NCBI RefSeq assembly: GCF_014805625.2
Contig: NW_023998455.1
Location: forward strand, 5,629,802-5,693,801
DNA from: Glossina fuscipes
Taxonomy: Eukaryota; Arthropoda; Insecta; Diptera; Glossinidae
Direction: 5' to 3'
Length of the DNA stretch: 64,000 nucleotides
Positions within the stretch are counted from its first letter, which is position 1. Each line of letters begins with the position of its first letter. The notes beneath the pieces are model-generated. The model was not told the DNA's origin, searched no databases, and saw only the letters and a program-made list of their open reading frames with translations. This document shows positions 50,211-64,000 of the stretch, piece after piece. Both the position numbers and the translations under genes were made by a program.

Positions 50211-53200
50211 CGTATAAGTCGAACATTGTCTGTCGAAACATAAATCTTTGCTTTAATAATTCTTTAACTTTTTATTCATGCATCAAACAGCAAAATTAGT
50301 CTTATGAGATAAGCAAAAAAAAAAGAAAAAAAAAAATAAAGACAAAATAAATTAAATTAATTTTTTTGTTTTTCTTACTTTCATTAATAATAAAACGCGA
50401 GCCACGTACAGTCGCATACATATGGCAAATTATCGTTTTTGCATACAACATGAATGCACTTTTTTGCATATGCCAGCACTTTATTAAACTGAAATATTGC
50501 TTGATTCGCTTACTATTAAAGCCATAAAAAATTGTATAAAAACTAAGTTAAAAAAAAAAGTAAAAAAAAGACTACACGCATGTACGCACATATATATATA
50601 AATATATGCTTAGTTTTATATTAATGATAATCATTTTGAAGATTTCTAAAACTCTATTAGTATTGTGTGCTATATGCGATGTGCGATTGTGCGGACGAGC
50701 GAAACAAAGGCGAAATAATATAAAATTTTATAATAAATGCGTTTAATAAAATTATTATCATTTAACATTAATATTTTATAATGCAAAAGTAATAAACAAA
50801 TTGCATTTAAAAACAACATATAAATGCGCATATATTTGTGAAGGTATAGGCAAAGAAACTTGTTTTACCTAAAGTCCACTCTATCTCTCTCTCTCTCTCT
50901 CGCCCTCACACGTTCCCTTCTCTTCTATAACCTAAAGAGACGTAACGTCAAATATATATATATATATGAGTGTTTAGATATTTAAATGGATTTATTAAAG
51001 CTATAGATGTAGTCTTGTACTCTGTTCAGTTTTGGTATGGTTTGGATCCTCCTTTGACCTTCTGCGTGTTTATTATTGTTGTTGTTCATTATTATTATTA
51101 TTATTATTGCGTTTTTTTTTTTTTCAAAAATAAAAAATAAAAAAATAAAAGTTGTTCTAAGATAAATTAAACACACAACCAGAAATGACAGGTTTTTCTG
51201 TTTTTTCATTCACAGAATAATACTTGTGCTGATGCGTCTGTTGATTGTTGTTATTGTTGATTGTTGTTGTTGTTGTTGCTTGTAGCATACTACAGTTTAT
51301 GGTTTTTGTTTTATGAAATTATCAAAAGAGGGTTCATTTAACTTTTTAACAAAACAGCAAAGGCATCGGCAATCGGCAAGAACAACAACAGCAGCAACAA
51401 TTACAGAAAAAGTGAGTGAAAAAAAAAAAAACAGAAAATGCGAGTAAAGAAATCTTTTAAAAAAATCTTTTTAAACTCATAAATTTTTTTTCAAAATAGA
51501 AAAAAAATTCACTTTGTTTTCTTCTTCTTTTTTTTTTCATATACGATGCATTTTCTCCTCCTCAAGATCTTTATGGTGAAGTAGGCGTGTTATTAATTCT
51601 TTCCTTTCTTTGTATTTATCGTTTAATGTTTGTTTACCAACTCACACCACATCGGTATGCGCGCCTCTTTATGCTTGTTTGTTTTTCGTAAATTGATTTA
51701 TTAATAAATAGCATGAAAAAAAAAAAAAAAAAACCAAAAGTCCAACACCGAGAGGAGGAGAATGAATGAAAGATTTTATGAAAACCAAAAAAAAAAATAA
51801 AAATAAATAAATAAATATATAAAAAAAAATAAAACGAGAAATTATTGCCAATTGAAAGGAAAAAAATGTAGCCACAGAATTGAGTTTAAATTTTTATTAA
51901 TTAAAACATAATTTTTCTGGTTAACATTCATTAAATAATATTTTGATTGTATCCTCTTTATAGCAGCAAAGCAAAGAAACAATTTATGCTTTATTTTTCT
52001 TAATAATTCTTTCTTTACATTGCAACCGAATTTATGCTCAACACAGAAACAATTAAAAATAAAAATTGACTTCTTGTCTGAGGTGCCTCCTATAAGAAAC
52101 TCTATAATAATTTCAAGTTCCTCTCCAAAGAACAAAAACTGGAAAAATAGGAATAGAAAATTGCTTAATAGTTAAAGCTTTCCGTTTCGTCTCAAGGAAA
52201 GTTTAGAAAATTAGGAAAAGTGTCTTTGCTACAATTTGCGGCGGATGGGCGTCAGCGAATAGAAGCTTCTAGGAAGTATTTGAATCAAAGTTTTGATCAA
52301 ATATTTTAATATTATTATCACTACATCTCGTCTTACTTTGCATTTTCTAAATTCACTATGCTTTTAATACGGTTTTCTATTTTTTTGCTTTGTTACTTTC
52401 AGCGCTTTTTCCAATATTGTGTTGCTCTCCAAAGTTGTTTATTATCCTTTTGTTTTGACCATTCAAGGCATGCGAGTTACACATTGCAGATCGAAAAGAA
52501 AGAGGTAGGTAAAGGGAGATTGGTTCCATTCGCTCAAGTGTGAATGTCGCCGTAAGTTTCTAGGAAATCTCTTTAATGCCTTAATACATACTTTAAACTT
52601 TCTTACTGCTGGAGATGGATGGAGAAAATTCATTATCCAAAGGAAATGTTGCAGACCTAATGTCTTACCTTTAGAATATGTTTATGTTCAGTTTCATCAA
52701 GATAATCATTCAACTGATATGACACTAATCTAAGACTAACACTGTTAAGCAAGCGTAATTTCCAATATCCCATGTTTGAGTAGACCTCTTGAATCTTATG
52801 TTGAGTGAACATCTCTAACGCATAAAATATTTATGCCCGTTTTCGATCATTATAAAATCTGAGATCGACCTGAATACCTGTTCCACGCAACTTTCTACTA
52901 CTGAATTGAGCATCGATTGGTTCGTCTATTTTAAAAAGAAGGAGTAACTCTCCGTGTTTTATAAAATGCCAACCTTTCGTTCGCAACACTCAAGCGAAAG
53001 AATTTGGGTTAGAACTTTGTCGTGGCCATCTCTGAATCACAGAAATAGGCACAAAAAAAAAGAAGGGCATTTTGCGTCTGTGTAGCCTTAAGTAAGCTTC
53101 AAATTTTCCATTTAGATTTGATATCTATGACTATTTGATAACTTGAGATTAATTAATGTAATCCAAACATGTATGTTAAACTGTCAAGTTAATTAAAGTA

Positions 53201-54360
53201 AGCGCTAGAGTTAACTTAGGGTCGTTTGTTCAGCTCAGCGAGTAGGAACCTACTTCCACGTGAGGGGAATTTGAAGTAGTGAAAATAAATCCGCTTTCGT
53301 CCAAACAATGATTTTGAAGCTCAAGTCATTTGTTCAGAAAAATTTTTAGTTAATTGCTCTAACCGCAAAGTTGTAGTCTTCAGCGGTGAGGCAAAGGAAC
53401 TTAAACCAAATTGTTTGTGAAAGAGGTCACGCCTTGAATAAACAATGTCCTATGCGTTTTACTAGTTAAGTAGCTCCTAGCAAATCGACCAGAGTTGAGC
53501 TCTTACTTAGTCTGAGTCAATCTTTATCTCAGAGCTTAAAGCGATTGCTGCTACAAATCAAAAATTTGTCATAAAAATGTTGTATGCATTTTTCGGATCT
53601 TCTTAAGAAGCGCATCAGTCGAAAAGAGCAACTAAGAGCAACTAAGAGCAACTGATTGTTTATTTCGTGATATGATTGCCGCAATACAATCAATTACGCT
53701 ACACAGCACCCAAAGGTGCCAAATGCAACTTGTAACCGAATTCCGCTTGTAAACAAAAAGTCCCGTCGGGTAAGCACTGCTGGAGACTGCACTTTCGCTA
53801 CATAGTTTTTAAAAACCCAAAAGCACTTATTATTAATAATCAATGGAAAGGTTGTTCATTAAAAGTGTTTCTAAAGCAAAAAATTGCTTTTTAACTTAAG
53901 ACGTCTCCTCTTTCTTCTGACTTCAACCGGAGATTGATTTCAGATTCCATTTTTTACAGTCCTGTGAATGAGAAAGCCGCAGAAAAACTATGCCTTAAGA
54001 TAATATTGTTTATCGCTTAAAGTGAGATACTTATAGGATGTTTAGCCAGAGATAATTAAGAGTCTTTTTAGGTGAAAGCAAACAAAGCTCAGCGATTTCA
54101 AAGGAGTAAACACATGTTTTGACAACCGATACCCGATACGGATTTATCTATTTCGCACGTGTTCCGACTAGCATCTGCGTATACTGTTATCATACATTTA
54201 AACAGATTTCTGAACCTAATAAAGTTTTCATCAATCACACAAACATTATCCACACTTTCATTGCCACTTTGCCGTGATATTTTTAATGTCATTTAAAAAA
54301 TTCCGACCACCATCGAAAAGAGGAAAGAAAACAAAAGACAAAAGATGCTCTCACACTTAC

Positions 54361-55108
54361 CTTCGCAGGTAAATTGCCCGTAATGCTTGCCGGAACTCTT
54401 ATCACCGCACACGACACATTCGATATTCTGTTTGGGATCGATTTGTGAGCCACTATTACTACTTTGTGAATGGGAACTGTTCGCTTGTGAGCTGGGCGTC
54501 GAACTACCACCACCGCCTCCACCGCCGCCACCCGCACCACTTGTCCCCGCACCCGAACCGCTACCGCCCGCATTACTACTTCCTACCAGACAATTCGTTT
54601 GTGTGTTTTTTAGCATACCACCTAAATCCTGACCGTGTGAACTTTGATGGGCACCCGATGTTGACGTATGATGACCGCCGGCATTCGCATTTGACATACT
54701 TGAGAGATCCTCTTTGATCGTATGATGTTGAGCGTTTTGTTGCAGGTTCGTTTGTTGATTATTGGAAGCCGTAAGGCCGGAAAGATCTTGCTTAATGCCC
54801 ACCGATTGATGGCTGGTTACGCTAGACGGCGTTGTGCCGCCACCTGTCCCCACAGATCCGTTATTTGTATTCTGCGTGCTCGTTAAAGATCCAGGCCCAG
54901 CTGAGGCATGTAAATGTCCGCCCAAATTAGGATCATGCCAAGCGGTGGGCGGTGGCACACCCAAAGCCATAGAGCGCGGCAAGCCCAGCTCAAAAGCGGA
55001 CAATTCCGCACCCGATTGCGGGCGAGGATTGAAAAAACCCGGTGCTGTCGAGGGCGAAGCACACATAACGCCGCCACCGTACACGCTTAAAGAGTTGTGC
55101 GTTATCAT
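54361..55108 (-). CDS. svp: seven-up (COUP-TF nuclear receptor), coding exon 1
   Basis: First coding exon of the fly COUP-TF orphan nuclear receptor, a nuclear transcription factor. It encodes residues 1-249 plus the first base of codon 250. The N-terminal part (1-228) is low-complexity and Gly/Ser/Thr/Asn-rich, with a run of nine glycines near 193-201 and the svp-like stretch [18 protein letters not shown]. The DNA-binding domain starts at about residue 229 ([18 protein letters not shown]), giving zinc ligands C231, C234 and C248; the P-box CEG is completed by exon 2. The exon ends at a GTAAGT donor after the G of codon 250. The start was taken at 55108, the first ATG after an in-frame TAA at 55166-55168, with an AAA context just before it. 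The reading frame is open further upstream only from a GTG, which is unlikely to start translation. A second ATG at 55066 begins MCASPST, which is where the Drosophila protein, as I recall it, starts; that is the alternative start. Confidence 0.93.
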
Positions 55109-56067
55109 TTTGGCGGCCGTCGTTGTTTCGGCACAATTATAAGTAGAATGATGCACTTTTTCGTATTAGATGCCGCAGCCTCTAAGGGACAACGGTCTTG
55201 TTTTTTCCTTTCAAATTTGATACGAAACCCGAAAAATTATTCAGAGAAAATTTATTATATTTTTCTTTTCTTTTTCTCCTTTTTTTTTCAATATTTTAAA
55301 ATTCCATTTGATCACTTTTTCAATGAAAAGAAAATAAGAAAAAATTTGAAAAAAAAATTAAGACATTTTTTCTTCACATCATAGAATTTTTTACTTCTTT
55401 TTTTTTATTTTTTAATTTTATTTATTTATTTATTTTTTATTTTTTTAACTTTGCAATATATTTGTTAAAATTTTCTCATACTTTCATTATATGGGAATAA
55501 TTTATTTCTTTTCTTATTTAAATTTTTTTTTCACTTTATTTATCTATTTATGCAATTTTCCCTTTTTTTTTCTTTTTTAATATAACATATTCCAAAAGGA
55601 AAAAAAAAAAAAAAAAAAAAAACACAAACAAACTCACTTCTTTTCTTTATTTTCGTTTAAACTCTTGAGCTCTTTGTAGTGTCGATTTTAGATAGAATTT
55701 ACGTATTCATTGAATTGAACCTTTTGATCTTCGAGAATTGAAAAAAATTATATGTAATTTTTTTAAAATTATTTATTATTATTATTATTTTTTGTTTCTC
55801 TATTTTCAGCGTTTGCAACTAATTATAAAAAATTAAATATACATATAAGTAATGTTTTAAAGTTTTAAAGAAATGCGCGTCGTCATGCGAGCAGCGAAAA
55901 TCTCAGCTGTTTTCGTAAGGCCTCTTAGAGCCTGACTGGCAAAACATTCGTGGCAAAAGGTACACGACCCGACCCGACTCGACCAATTCGACCTAACGAC
56001 ATAACACACAAATCTCTCTCATTCCACCACTCAAATCCTACAGATACATTGATACCTTGAAAGCCAT

Positions 56068-56098
<31 letters not shown>

Positions 56099-57200
56099 AC
56101 AAACATTGCACTCTGTACAATATACAACTACACAACTGACAACGCTACCAATCTAACTAATGGTGTAGTTGTGTTAGTGTTTGTTTGTATGTAGCTCAAT
56201 ATAAGCTATAATACTCTAATATACGATTAACCACCCCGTTATATGACAACAGTACAGCACAATGTTCTCTACTCTACTCTCTATTTCTCTCTCTCTCACC
56301 AACCGCATAGAGCAGCTGTTCTTTTCTAACTCGCCTGTGTGTAGCATCATTTGTGCTCACGATGATGAAAATGAAAAATACTCATATTCATTGACTCGGT
56401 GTGTGCTCTCTATTGTAAGCGGGGCAAGACCTTCGATGTATTTTCCGTGCACTTTTGAGTCACACTCTACTTAACATGCTGCCGCTGTTTATGTTGCTGT
56501 TTTCTACTGCTGCTGCTGCTGCTGCTTCTGCTGTTGTTGTTGTTGTTGGTGCTGGTGGCTTCTTAACACCATATACATACTAATTTATATACATACGTAT
56601 ATTCTCTCCTATATGCATGCAATCCTAACTAACTATACTCATAGCTCTTTTGCTTCGTTGAATCGTTTTTCGTTCGTTCATTTTGCATTTTTCTCATTCA
56701 ATTGGACTTTTTTATTCCTATTTTTATATATATTATACGTACTTTTTATGTATTTTTTTATTATTTTTTTTTTTTTTTGCTTTTGCTATTCAACCCAGTC
56801 GGTTAGCTCGGTTAGCTAACTAGCTACCAGGCAGTCAGTCAGTTAGTTGATTTTGTTGTTGTCGTGTTCATTTTCTTATTAGTTCAGTTAGTGTTACTGT
56901 CGGTTACCTCAAGTATGTTTCAATTTTTTCTTCTTTTTTTCTTTCTCTCTCTCTCTCTCTTTGACTTTATGCTTTTTAGGTTATTTTTTTAAATTTATTT
57001 CGATTTCAATCTTTTTTCTTTTTTTTATTTTGGTTCAAGAAAAATCTCCACCCAAAAATCAATTTGTGGTTTATTTCGTTTTCTAACTTAAAGTCTTTTC
57101 AAGCATTGTAAGTCTTTTGGTTGGCTAGTTGGAAAAGTGCGTTGGTTGCTTTGTTTGCACCTTTTTAAACATTAATGTGACTTGATTAATACGAGCGTCA
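55109..57200 (-). promoter_or_regulatory. svp: svp 5' UTR and likely promoter region
   Basis: Upstream of the svp start on the minus strand lie an in-frame TAA (55166-55168), T-rich DNA, a poly-A run (about 55600-55622), a CCAG tandem array (about 56067-56098), CT runs and a CTG/TTG array (about 56507-56550). No transcription start, TATA box or initiator could be assigned, and 5' UTR introns cannot be excluded. Confidence 0.35.
56067..56098. repeat. CCAG tetranucleotide array
   Basis: About eight tandem CCAG units upstream of the svp coding start. Confidence 0.9.
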
Positions 57201-60200
57201 ACTGCCTGTTTGCTTATAAAAATTTAGTACAAAATTTAAGCTAAATATTGGCTAACAACTTACCGACGGTCTTCTGTACTTGTAAACTTTTTCTTAAAAA
57301 CTGAATAAATCTCGGAAGAAATTATCAAATTCACTTAACTATCTCAACGAAGGTGAACTTTTCCGCAAACTACTATGGGGTTTCATTTTCAAACAGGAGA
57401 AGAATAATAAAAAAATCTCTCTAAATAACTCTTTAAAGTACACTCGAATCCGAACATTGCAGGAAATTGTTTCGAAAATAAATCAAGTTTAGCAAAATTT
57501 TAGTACGCATTGCACAGTATAAAGTTTGCTAACCGAGTGCATGTCCTTTTCATGCGAAAATAAGGTTGACAATTAAGTTTTCTTCTCTTAATTAATTTTA
57601 TATATATATATATGTATATATGTGTATATCTATATAAGTATATATTTTTTTTTTTTTTATAAAATATGCAGGATCTCAGAATTTCTTATCACGCCGATAA
57701 AAAGTATTATTTCTCTTATTATGGAGCCATAATTTCTGGAAAGTGCTATTATATCCTCCTCTCCTATTATCAAGTGCTTGTACCCGAAACTACTTTCCCC
57801 GTATAAAACTAACAGTAATTTTCAGTGAAAAATTTTCATTCAGCAAAAAATATAGAATAAGTTTACAAAAAAAAAAAAAAAAAAATCTATCTGGTTTTAT
57901 GTGATCAACTAATATCGATGGCTCTGTTGACGCTTAATTGCCATTGAGAAAAGAAGGCGAAATCCTTTCAAATAATTATTTTTGTCCAATCTCGAGATTT
58001 CCAGATTTTATATATATTTTTGTGCGAAGGTCATTTGTCAAAGTTGAGGTAAAAATTAGAGAATTATGATATGTAAACATTATTTTCGGACGGCAATCTT
58101 TTATATAATTTTTAATAAATTGCCGTAAACTCTGTTGTCGGCAATTTTCCTGTCAATGTCTGGCTTCTGAACACATACTTCCGTATTCAAGTTGAAGCTT
58201 ATCAATTTTGCAGCATGTCTCTATTTTAGTTAGATAAAAGTGGCATACAAACTGTCTCCGACGATTTTAGCCATATTTCTTGTAGACAAAGGAACTAATT
58301 TATTTATTTATTACGATCTGAAAACCTTCAGGATTAAGTTCGGTACATTATATGTGAGATTTTCTATTAAGAAGTTTACTTGGATAATTTAGCATAGTTT
58401 AGCGCACAAAAATCTGCCTACTATATCCTGTCTTCTATAGGAAATATAACTTTTAAATCTTCTATGCTGCAACGTAAGCACTTTTCGTAATATAAATCAC
58501 ATGAACGCTTCCCTTCAGCGAGAGAAGTGAACCAGAGACGTGCACATATTATTCCAAAACTATTTCGCAATTAATTTTACATACTATGGAAGAAGCTTTC
58601 GCTGAGAGAAACATGGACCATTTTTTGTAAGTTTTAATTGAAAGATGAGATGTCATCCAAATCAAGAAGGAGATCAAGAATAATTAGTTTATAGCCGCAA
58701 CCTCGCGTAGCCTTCGTTTCCTCATATATTAAGTCTTCAGGCAAAAAAAATTATTTCATGGGAGTCCATGTGAATACTTTCAATATCTACTTCAAAATAG
58801 AACGAATTGGCCGCGGAAAAGCATTCAATTTTTGTCGAAGTTAGTGCAACATAAAGATCGCAAATCCTTGCTTTGCTGGTTAATGATTTTGCAAACAAAA
58901 TCCTATTTCAGGTAGTAGACAAGCCGTTCTTACACCCACCTTCATGGAACAGTGATTCAAAAGAAAAAATTTTAGGGCGCATGATTCTGCACACATGCCC
59001 TTAAATCATTGACACTAAAAACCAAAAGCTTAAGAAATATTCTATTAATTTTTCTTTAACAAAATATACGTTCAAAGAGTTTCTAAGTTTCGATGCCTCC
59101 ACCTGTCTTGGAGGCGTAATAAGACGAACGATTGCCGGCACCATCCAGTTTGCAAGATAGTCCGACAAGTGAGTGGGCTGGAGTATCAGATATGAACGTT
59201 TGATTAGGGTCTAAACAATCTCCTCTGGGTAGGACGAAGCATTCCTAATTATTTAACGTCATCCAAATGAGATAACCACACCCATCAGTCCGACTCGCCA
59301 CGTACTCTTTCTCTGTACCAAAGCCCTATCGCTTTTCCTTAGGTTTTCCGCCAAAAGTGCATGACTGGGCATATGTGATTTACTTGTGAGTGGACGCTCA
59401 TGACACCTGGTGATCCAGTAGTTTTAGTCTGTAAAGCGTTAGGATGGATTAGATACTACTTTTTGGATCCATACTTATTGGATGCCTTCTAGAAAATTCT
59501 CTCTTGGACTTTCATGTATAAGGGATAAAGACATCCACTCAACATAGTCGGGCATCAAATCACATCACTACTTCTAGCAGGCCTGCATGTTAAAACTTGA
59601 GTCACTATAGTAGATGATTTCCTAGTAAAGGGGTCTGCAAGCCCTTGTTGATGACTTCTCCAAGATGTGATAGTCAGAAAGAAGCGGGAAACAAAACGCT
59701 AAAGAATGAGTGAATTGTTTATTAATTTTGAAAATGTATTGAACCGAACCTTTCTTAAGCCGAACGAATGTCGCCAAATCTTGTCGATAATATTATATAT
59801 AACTTTAAGCAGATTTTGATTTGATATTGGATGAGCTAAAGAATATTTGCCTAAGAATTAATCTTATTTGCTTCAATCTTTATGTCTCTCTAAAAGAATT
59901 TTATCGATGGTTAATAATATTTCCTTTTCATACTGATATAAAATCAAATTGGAAAAATGAGAATATGAACGAAATAGGTTTCAGACCTTCTGATAATCTT
60001 TTGTTTATAAAATTTCTGCTTTATAACGACGCAAACTGTAATTTAAATAATTGAGTCCTTGTAGAATTTGCGATAATCTCCGACTTACAACACCGCTAGT
60101 AATATTTTATATTAAGTTTTTAATTAATTTGAAAACAATTTCTTCAGATTTTTGTTGCTCTCGTATAAAGGAAAGGAAAGTGTTTTCTTTAATATTTTCC

Positions 60201-60847
60201 TTTTCTTTTTTTTTTTTTTACTTTTTCAAAATTATGATATCATTTTTCGTGTTTTTGGTTTTTAAGTACAGAAATGGCATTTCAAAGGTTTCACTCTACG
60301 TACGATATTTATAATCTCTAACAAATACATGCTCATCTTAATGCTATTAAGTACGAAGTTTTCGAATGACTTGTGTTTAAAGTATTAAAATCTGACATTT
60401 GTTAATTAGATTAGACGTGTGATGAAATTGAATACATTTCACATTTTCACAATAAACAACAGCAGCAATAGTATCTTATCAGCTTAATAACAATTATCAA
60501 ATATTTCAAAATATGTACATTAAAAAAAAATTATCATTTTTTTTCATATTTTTTTTAATACCAAATTCCGACAGAAAACAAGCTGATAACTGGACAATGA
60601 TAGAGAAATATGTATATTTGAAAACCGCATCACAGCAAGTAACGTAACGGAACTTTATGACAACAATTTAAAATTCAAATAAGTTTTTATTAAAGTGCAT
60701 ACACACACACAAACATGTGCGGTAACGCATTGACACAAACATGAAACTGCTAACTGTTTTGGCAGAGTATAGTTCTGTCATATCCGTGTCTATCTGCGTA
60801 TGCATGCGTTTGTGCGAGAAAATGTATTCAAGAGTCCTTTCGATATG

Positions 60848-60888
<41 letters not shown>

Positions 60889-61374
60889 GCATACAAGATA
60901 TACATACCAACTAGAACGAGCAAACAAACGAACTCTTGTATATAAGGGCAAATAGTGTTATGGTACTTTGCACTGCATTGCACACAACTGAATCAGACCA
61001 TAAACACCCCAGCCATTGCATACGTACTTATATAAGCACAATTTAAGTAGAAGTGTATTGTGTAAGAAGCAGCATATACATACTATACTATATGCACTTT
61101 TTTCTTCTTCTTTTCCTTTTACGTTTTCGAAAGCAAAGTTTACGCCATTTGGAGCAAACGTACAATTGGATGATGAACGAGTAAGAGTTCGCCTAGGACG
61201 CATGGGGTTGGCCTAATATATTTTATTAAACTTAACCAACGTATATATGTATATATACATATATATAAATATATATATATATATATGAGTATGCATGTTT
61301 ATATATATATATATATATATATATGGGTGTGTGTGTGTGTGCGTATGTAGGTGTGAGTGTGCTTGTGTGGTTGC

Positions 61375-61396
61375 AGAGGTGGTATTCACCACCTCT
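61375..61396. repeat. GC-rich perfect hairpin at the end of a TG repeat
   Basis: AGAGGTGGT (61375-61383), loop ATTC, then the exact complement ACCACCTCT (61388-61396), directly after a TA/TG microsatellite. Confidence 0.7.
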
Positions 61397-63066
61397 ATAA
61401 ATGGCTGTAGCACACATTTACTGAGACGCCCCCTTTGACTTTAAACAACTTGTTCATGTTGGGCTTCTTCTTCTGTTTTTGACGATTTGCGCTTATTTTC
61501 TCCTTTTTTTTTTTCTTCTATAATATTCGGTGGGAGCCCGAGTTCAAGAAAACACTCAAGACTTTAATGAAGATTAGTTTAAAAAAAAAATCACTTCTAC
61601 TAACCCTTGCTTTTAATTGTAAAAACCTTGAGAAAAAGTAAATAATCGAATAGGTTAGCTTTGCCCTCTTATTGGAATCTCTTCTGAGTAATCAACTCAT
61701 ATTTATTCGTTAAGTTTCTCTTTTCTCTCTCATTTCGTTTAACTCATAAAATTTGCTCATTTTTTCCCTCTTTTTTTTTTTTTTGTTTTTTTCATTCCTA
61801 TATCTATTTGCAATAGAGTTAGGTAACGCCTTCCGTTTACTTTTGCTTATAGTTGTATCCCTTTCTATCTTTTTTTTTGTTCAATGCTGAGAGCATGTAT
61901 GGCCTTTTCTAACCTCAATATAAGACCCATATGCTTATCATTAACTGTATCGGAATTTCTGAAACTGTCGCTTTTTAAATGAAATAAATTACGTTCGCTC
62001 ACCATATCACGTATATATATATATATATACATATATCTGCGACAGCAAAGGAAAATATATTAAAAACAAAAGTAACAACAATTTTGTTGCCATTGAGTGC
62101 CGCTAGATGTCTCGATTTAGTTTCGAGAGCATTTGCAATGCAATGGCCTGCTACCCCAAAAACGAATACATATTCATATTACAATACTTTGACTCATATA
62201 GGTAAACAGAAAGAATCCTTAGCTTATTTACTATTAACAATTTATCTCTAAGAGCTAAGCTCCGTACCTCTTCTCGGTCGAATGCAACCATTTTTCTTCT
62301 CTTACAATTATGTTTTTCTTTTAGTTATTATTGAGGCACTTTTTAGGTTATGGTTGGTTGCCAAAGTCAGAGTTTTGCCGTTGCTCCTTTTTAACTCAAT
62401 TCGTATAAAAGTTCGCGCATCCGTGCAGCACCTCCACCTTTTTAGGTTAAATACTGACACCTACACAGACACACATATATATATATATATTTTAGCGACT
62501 ACACAATAAGGTTCAGGTTGTAACAAATGCTGCCGCTGGTGTTGTCTAGTGGATACTTTTAGCTTTTTATTTACTTGATTTTTCTTTTTTCCTTTATGGC
62601 ATCCTAAGCGTTTTCTCTTCTTCTACTTCTTTTGCACTTCTCTTGCGTGGGTGTATGTACGAAGTTTGTTTCAAGTTTGTAGATAGACTTTTCTGGTTTA
62701 ATATATATTTTAAGGTGAACTGTAAGAATAGAAGAACTTCAACTGTGTGACTTTTCCGATTCGGTTTTTGTGCTCTCTTTATACACTACTTGTGGTTGTT
62801 TTAAAGCTGCTCTTTCTGTATATATATGTACCTGGAAGATATTTAAGGCAATTTTGTTTTCTTTAATAAATCAATCTTTACCGCAGTGGGAATTATCAGC
62901 ATATAAACTAAAGTAAAATGCTCAGCAATTTCGATGAAGGGGTCAGCGAATGGACTAACGGTGTATTTATCACTTTTTAAGAACTTAAGTTTGAATTGCT
63001 TAAATGGGCATCTTTTTCGAAAATTTTATTAAAATATTAAAATAAAACCCAAAAACGATACAATTA

Positions 63067-63090
63067 GGTTGGCAAAAAAGAAATTTCGCT
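63067..63090 (+). repeat. solitary mariner-type inverted-repeat-like sequence
   Basis: TTAGGTTGGCAAAAAAGAAA resembles the terminal repeat of mellifera-type mariners (TTGGGTTGGCAAC.AAGTAA). No partner end and no transposase remnant were found near it, so it may be chance or a broken copy. Confidence 0.3.
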
Positions 63091-64000
63091 GATAAATGTG
63101 TTGATATATGACGCTTTTAGGGGACAGCACATAAGGAAATTTGTCAAATTTTTTCTTGCTATCGCTTTTAGGTAGGTTTGCTACGATATCTATGCTCGCA
63201 TTCCGTGTTGCAAGCGTAAACAATCCGTTCCTTTGACTGCAAAGTAAACATTATCTCATTTTGCAAGCCATATCAGCAGGATTACAACTTATTTAGTAAA
63301 ATTAGTCCGACCATATATTCCAAAAAACCAGTCGGTTAATGTAAAGATTTCTACGGATTAGATAACCAACTTTCAAGCTAATGTTCTTTCCAAACTTATA
63401 TAATAAATTTCCGCATACAAATCGACGAGAGTCCTCTAGACTAAGACTCTTGCCATAAATAAAGTTGTAAAATGATAGGTGGGTTATCACCATTTGGGAG
63501 GAAGGGGCGCTGTACAAGCAGTGAATGCTGTAACGTGACGTGTTAAGCATCATTTATCGAAATGTTCTACTAGGTGTTTCGTTTCAGTACACCTGCTCAT
63601 ACAAAAGATTGCGCCATTTAAAATGAATTGTTGGGGAAAACATAACCTCACAAACAACTTCAGGATATAGCCCTTAACTAGGAAAAACTTAATTAATTAA
63701 AAAATTGTATTAGTAATTTTGTTAAGATTCAAGCCAAGAACTTCTTGTTTACACTGAATCTTTTCTACACAACTCAGCGAACCTTCGGTTGTTGATTTGC
63801 TCAATTGGAGAACAAGACGAAGCACAATCCAATTACTTAATCAGTTTTGTCTTTAAGAGGAACATAAAAAGAGCAAAAAATTGGGAGCGTCGAGAGAAGT
63901 ACTTGCTTGCTTTTATGCTAAAACAGGACAAATTTGTTCACACGCACAGTTCTCTGCTTTCAGTTTTGATTTTATGGCGAACTAACTCATGTGCGTGTGA

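Larger units (their letters stand above)
57200..64000. other. AT-rich DNA upstream of svp
   Basis: Contains TA runs (about 60852-60880 and 61240-61325), short CT and TG repeats and A/T homopolymers. 59090-59650 is less AT-rich than its surroundings but shows no reading frame or element I recognise. No gene is supported. Confidence 0.5.

Noticed and set aside
53220..53285. A-box-like CAGCTCAGCGAGTAGG as a third tRNA-like unit
   Set aside because: No acceptable B box follows at the right distance.
53615..53655. Three copies of an AAGAGCAACT unit
   Set aside because: A minor tandem repeat with no other supporting structure.
55109..55156. Extended svp N-terminus beginning [15 protein letters not shown]
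   Set aside because: It would need a GTG start; the first ATG is at 55108.
59090..59650. GC-richer stretch, possible retrotransposon remnant
   Set aside because: Short peptides such as FDASTCLGGVI are not enough to identify reverse transcriptase, and no ends or tail were seen.
61120..61215. Plus-strand stretch KFTPFGANVQLDDERVRVRLG after a pyrimidine-rich tract, resembling a terminal exon
   Set aside because: Short, no recognised family and no partner exon could be identified.

Overview
The window looks like nuclear DNA of a higher (schizophoran) fly. It is AT-rich, full of homopolymer runs and di-, tri- and tetranucleotide repeats, and carries one recognisable protein gene with insect introns: seven-up (svp), the COUP-TF orphan nuclear receptor, on the minus strand. 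Three coding exons spread over about 47 kb can be joined exactly at consensus splice sites: exon 1 at 54361-55108 (N-terminus and first half of the DNA-binding domain), exon 2 at 23532-23681 (second half of the DNA-binding domain) and exon 3 at 8284-9854 (ligand-binding domain plus the long tail specific to the svp type 2 isoform). The joined reading frame is 822 codons plus stop from the first ATG. The species cannot be fixed from this sequence.

Layout from left to right. 1-5990 is non-coding, either downstream of svp or part of the last type 1 intron. 5990-7010 is a GC-richer, strongly structured island on the plus strand that begins with a convincing HDV-like self-cleaving ribozyme and looks like the 5' end of a non-LTR retrotransposon or a short derivative. 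About 7900-9854 is the type 2 terminal exon with its likely 3' UTR. 9855-23531 is a 13.7-kb intron holding a decayed mariner element with matching terminal inverted repeats (16405-17316), a false-looking 10-N assembly gap (14630-14639) and an interrupted ORF (11266-11577). 23682-54360 is a 30.7-kb intron holding two more mariner fragments (about 45636-45960 and 49810-50210), an unexplained ORF pair (40589-41085), tRNA-like Pol III boxes (about 48052-48099) and many microsatellites. 55109-64000 is 5' UTR, promoter and upstream DNA, with no other gene recognised.

How the gene works. Exon 3 contains an internal splice donor at the same codon where svp type 1 and type 2 diverge. Splicing there would give the type 1 receptor with a complete ligand-binding domain; reading through gives type 2, whose domain is cut short and replaced by a Thr-, Ser-, Asn-, Gln- and Ala-rich tail. 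The type 1 terminal exon was not found and probably lies beyond position 1.

The most interesting non-gene signal is the HDV-like ribozyme at 5996-6097, together with the chain of perfect hairpins that follows it.
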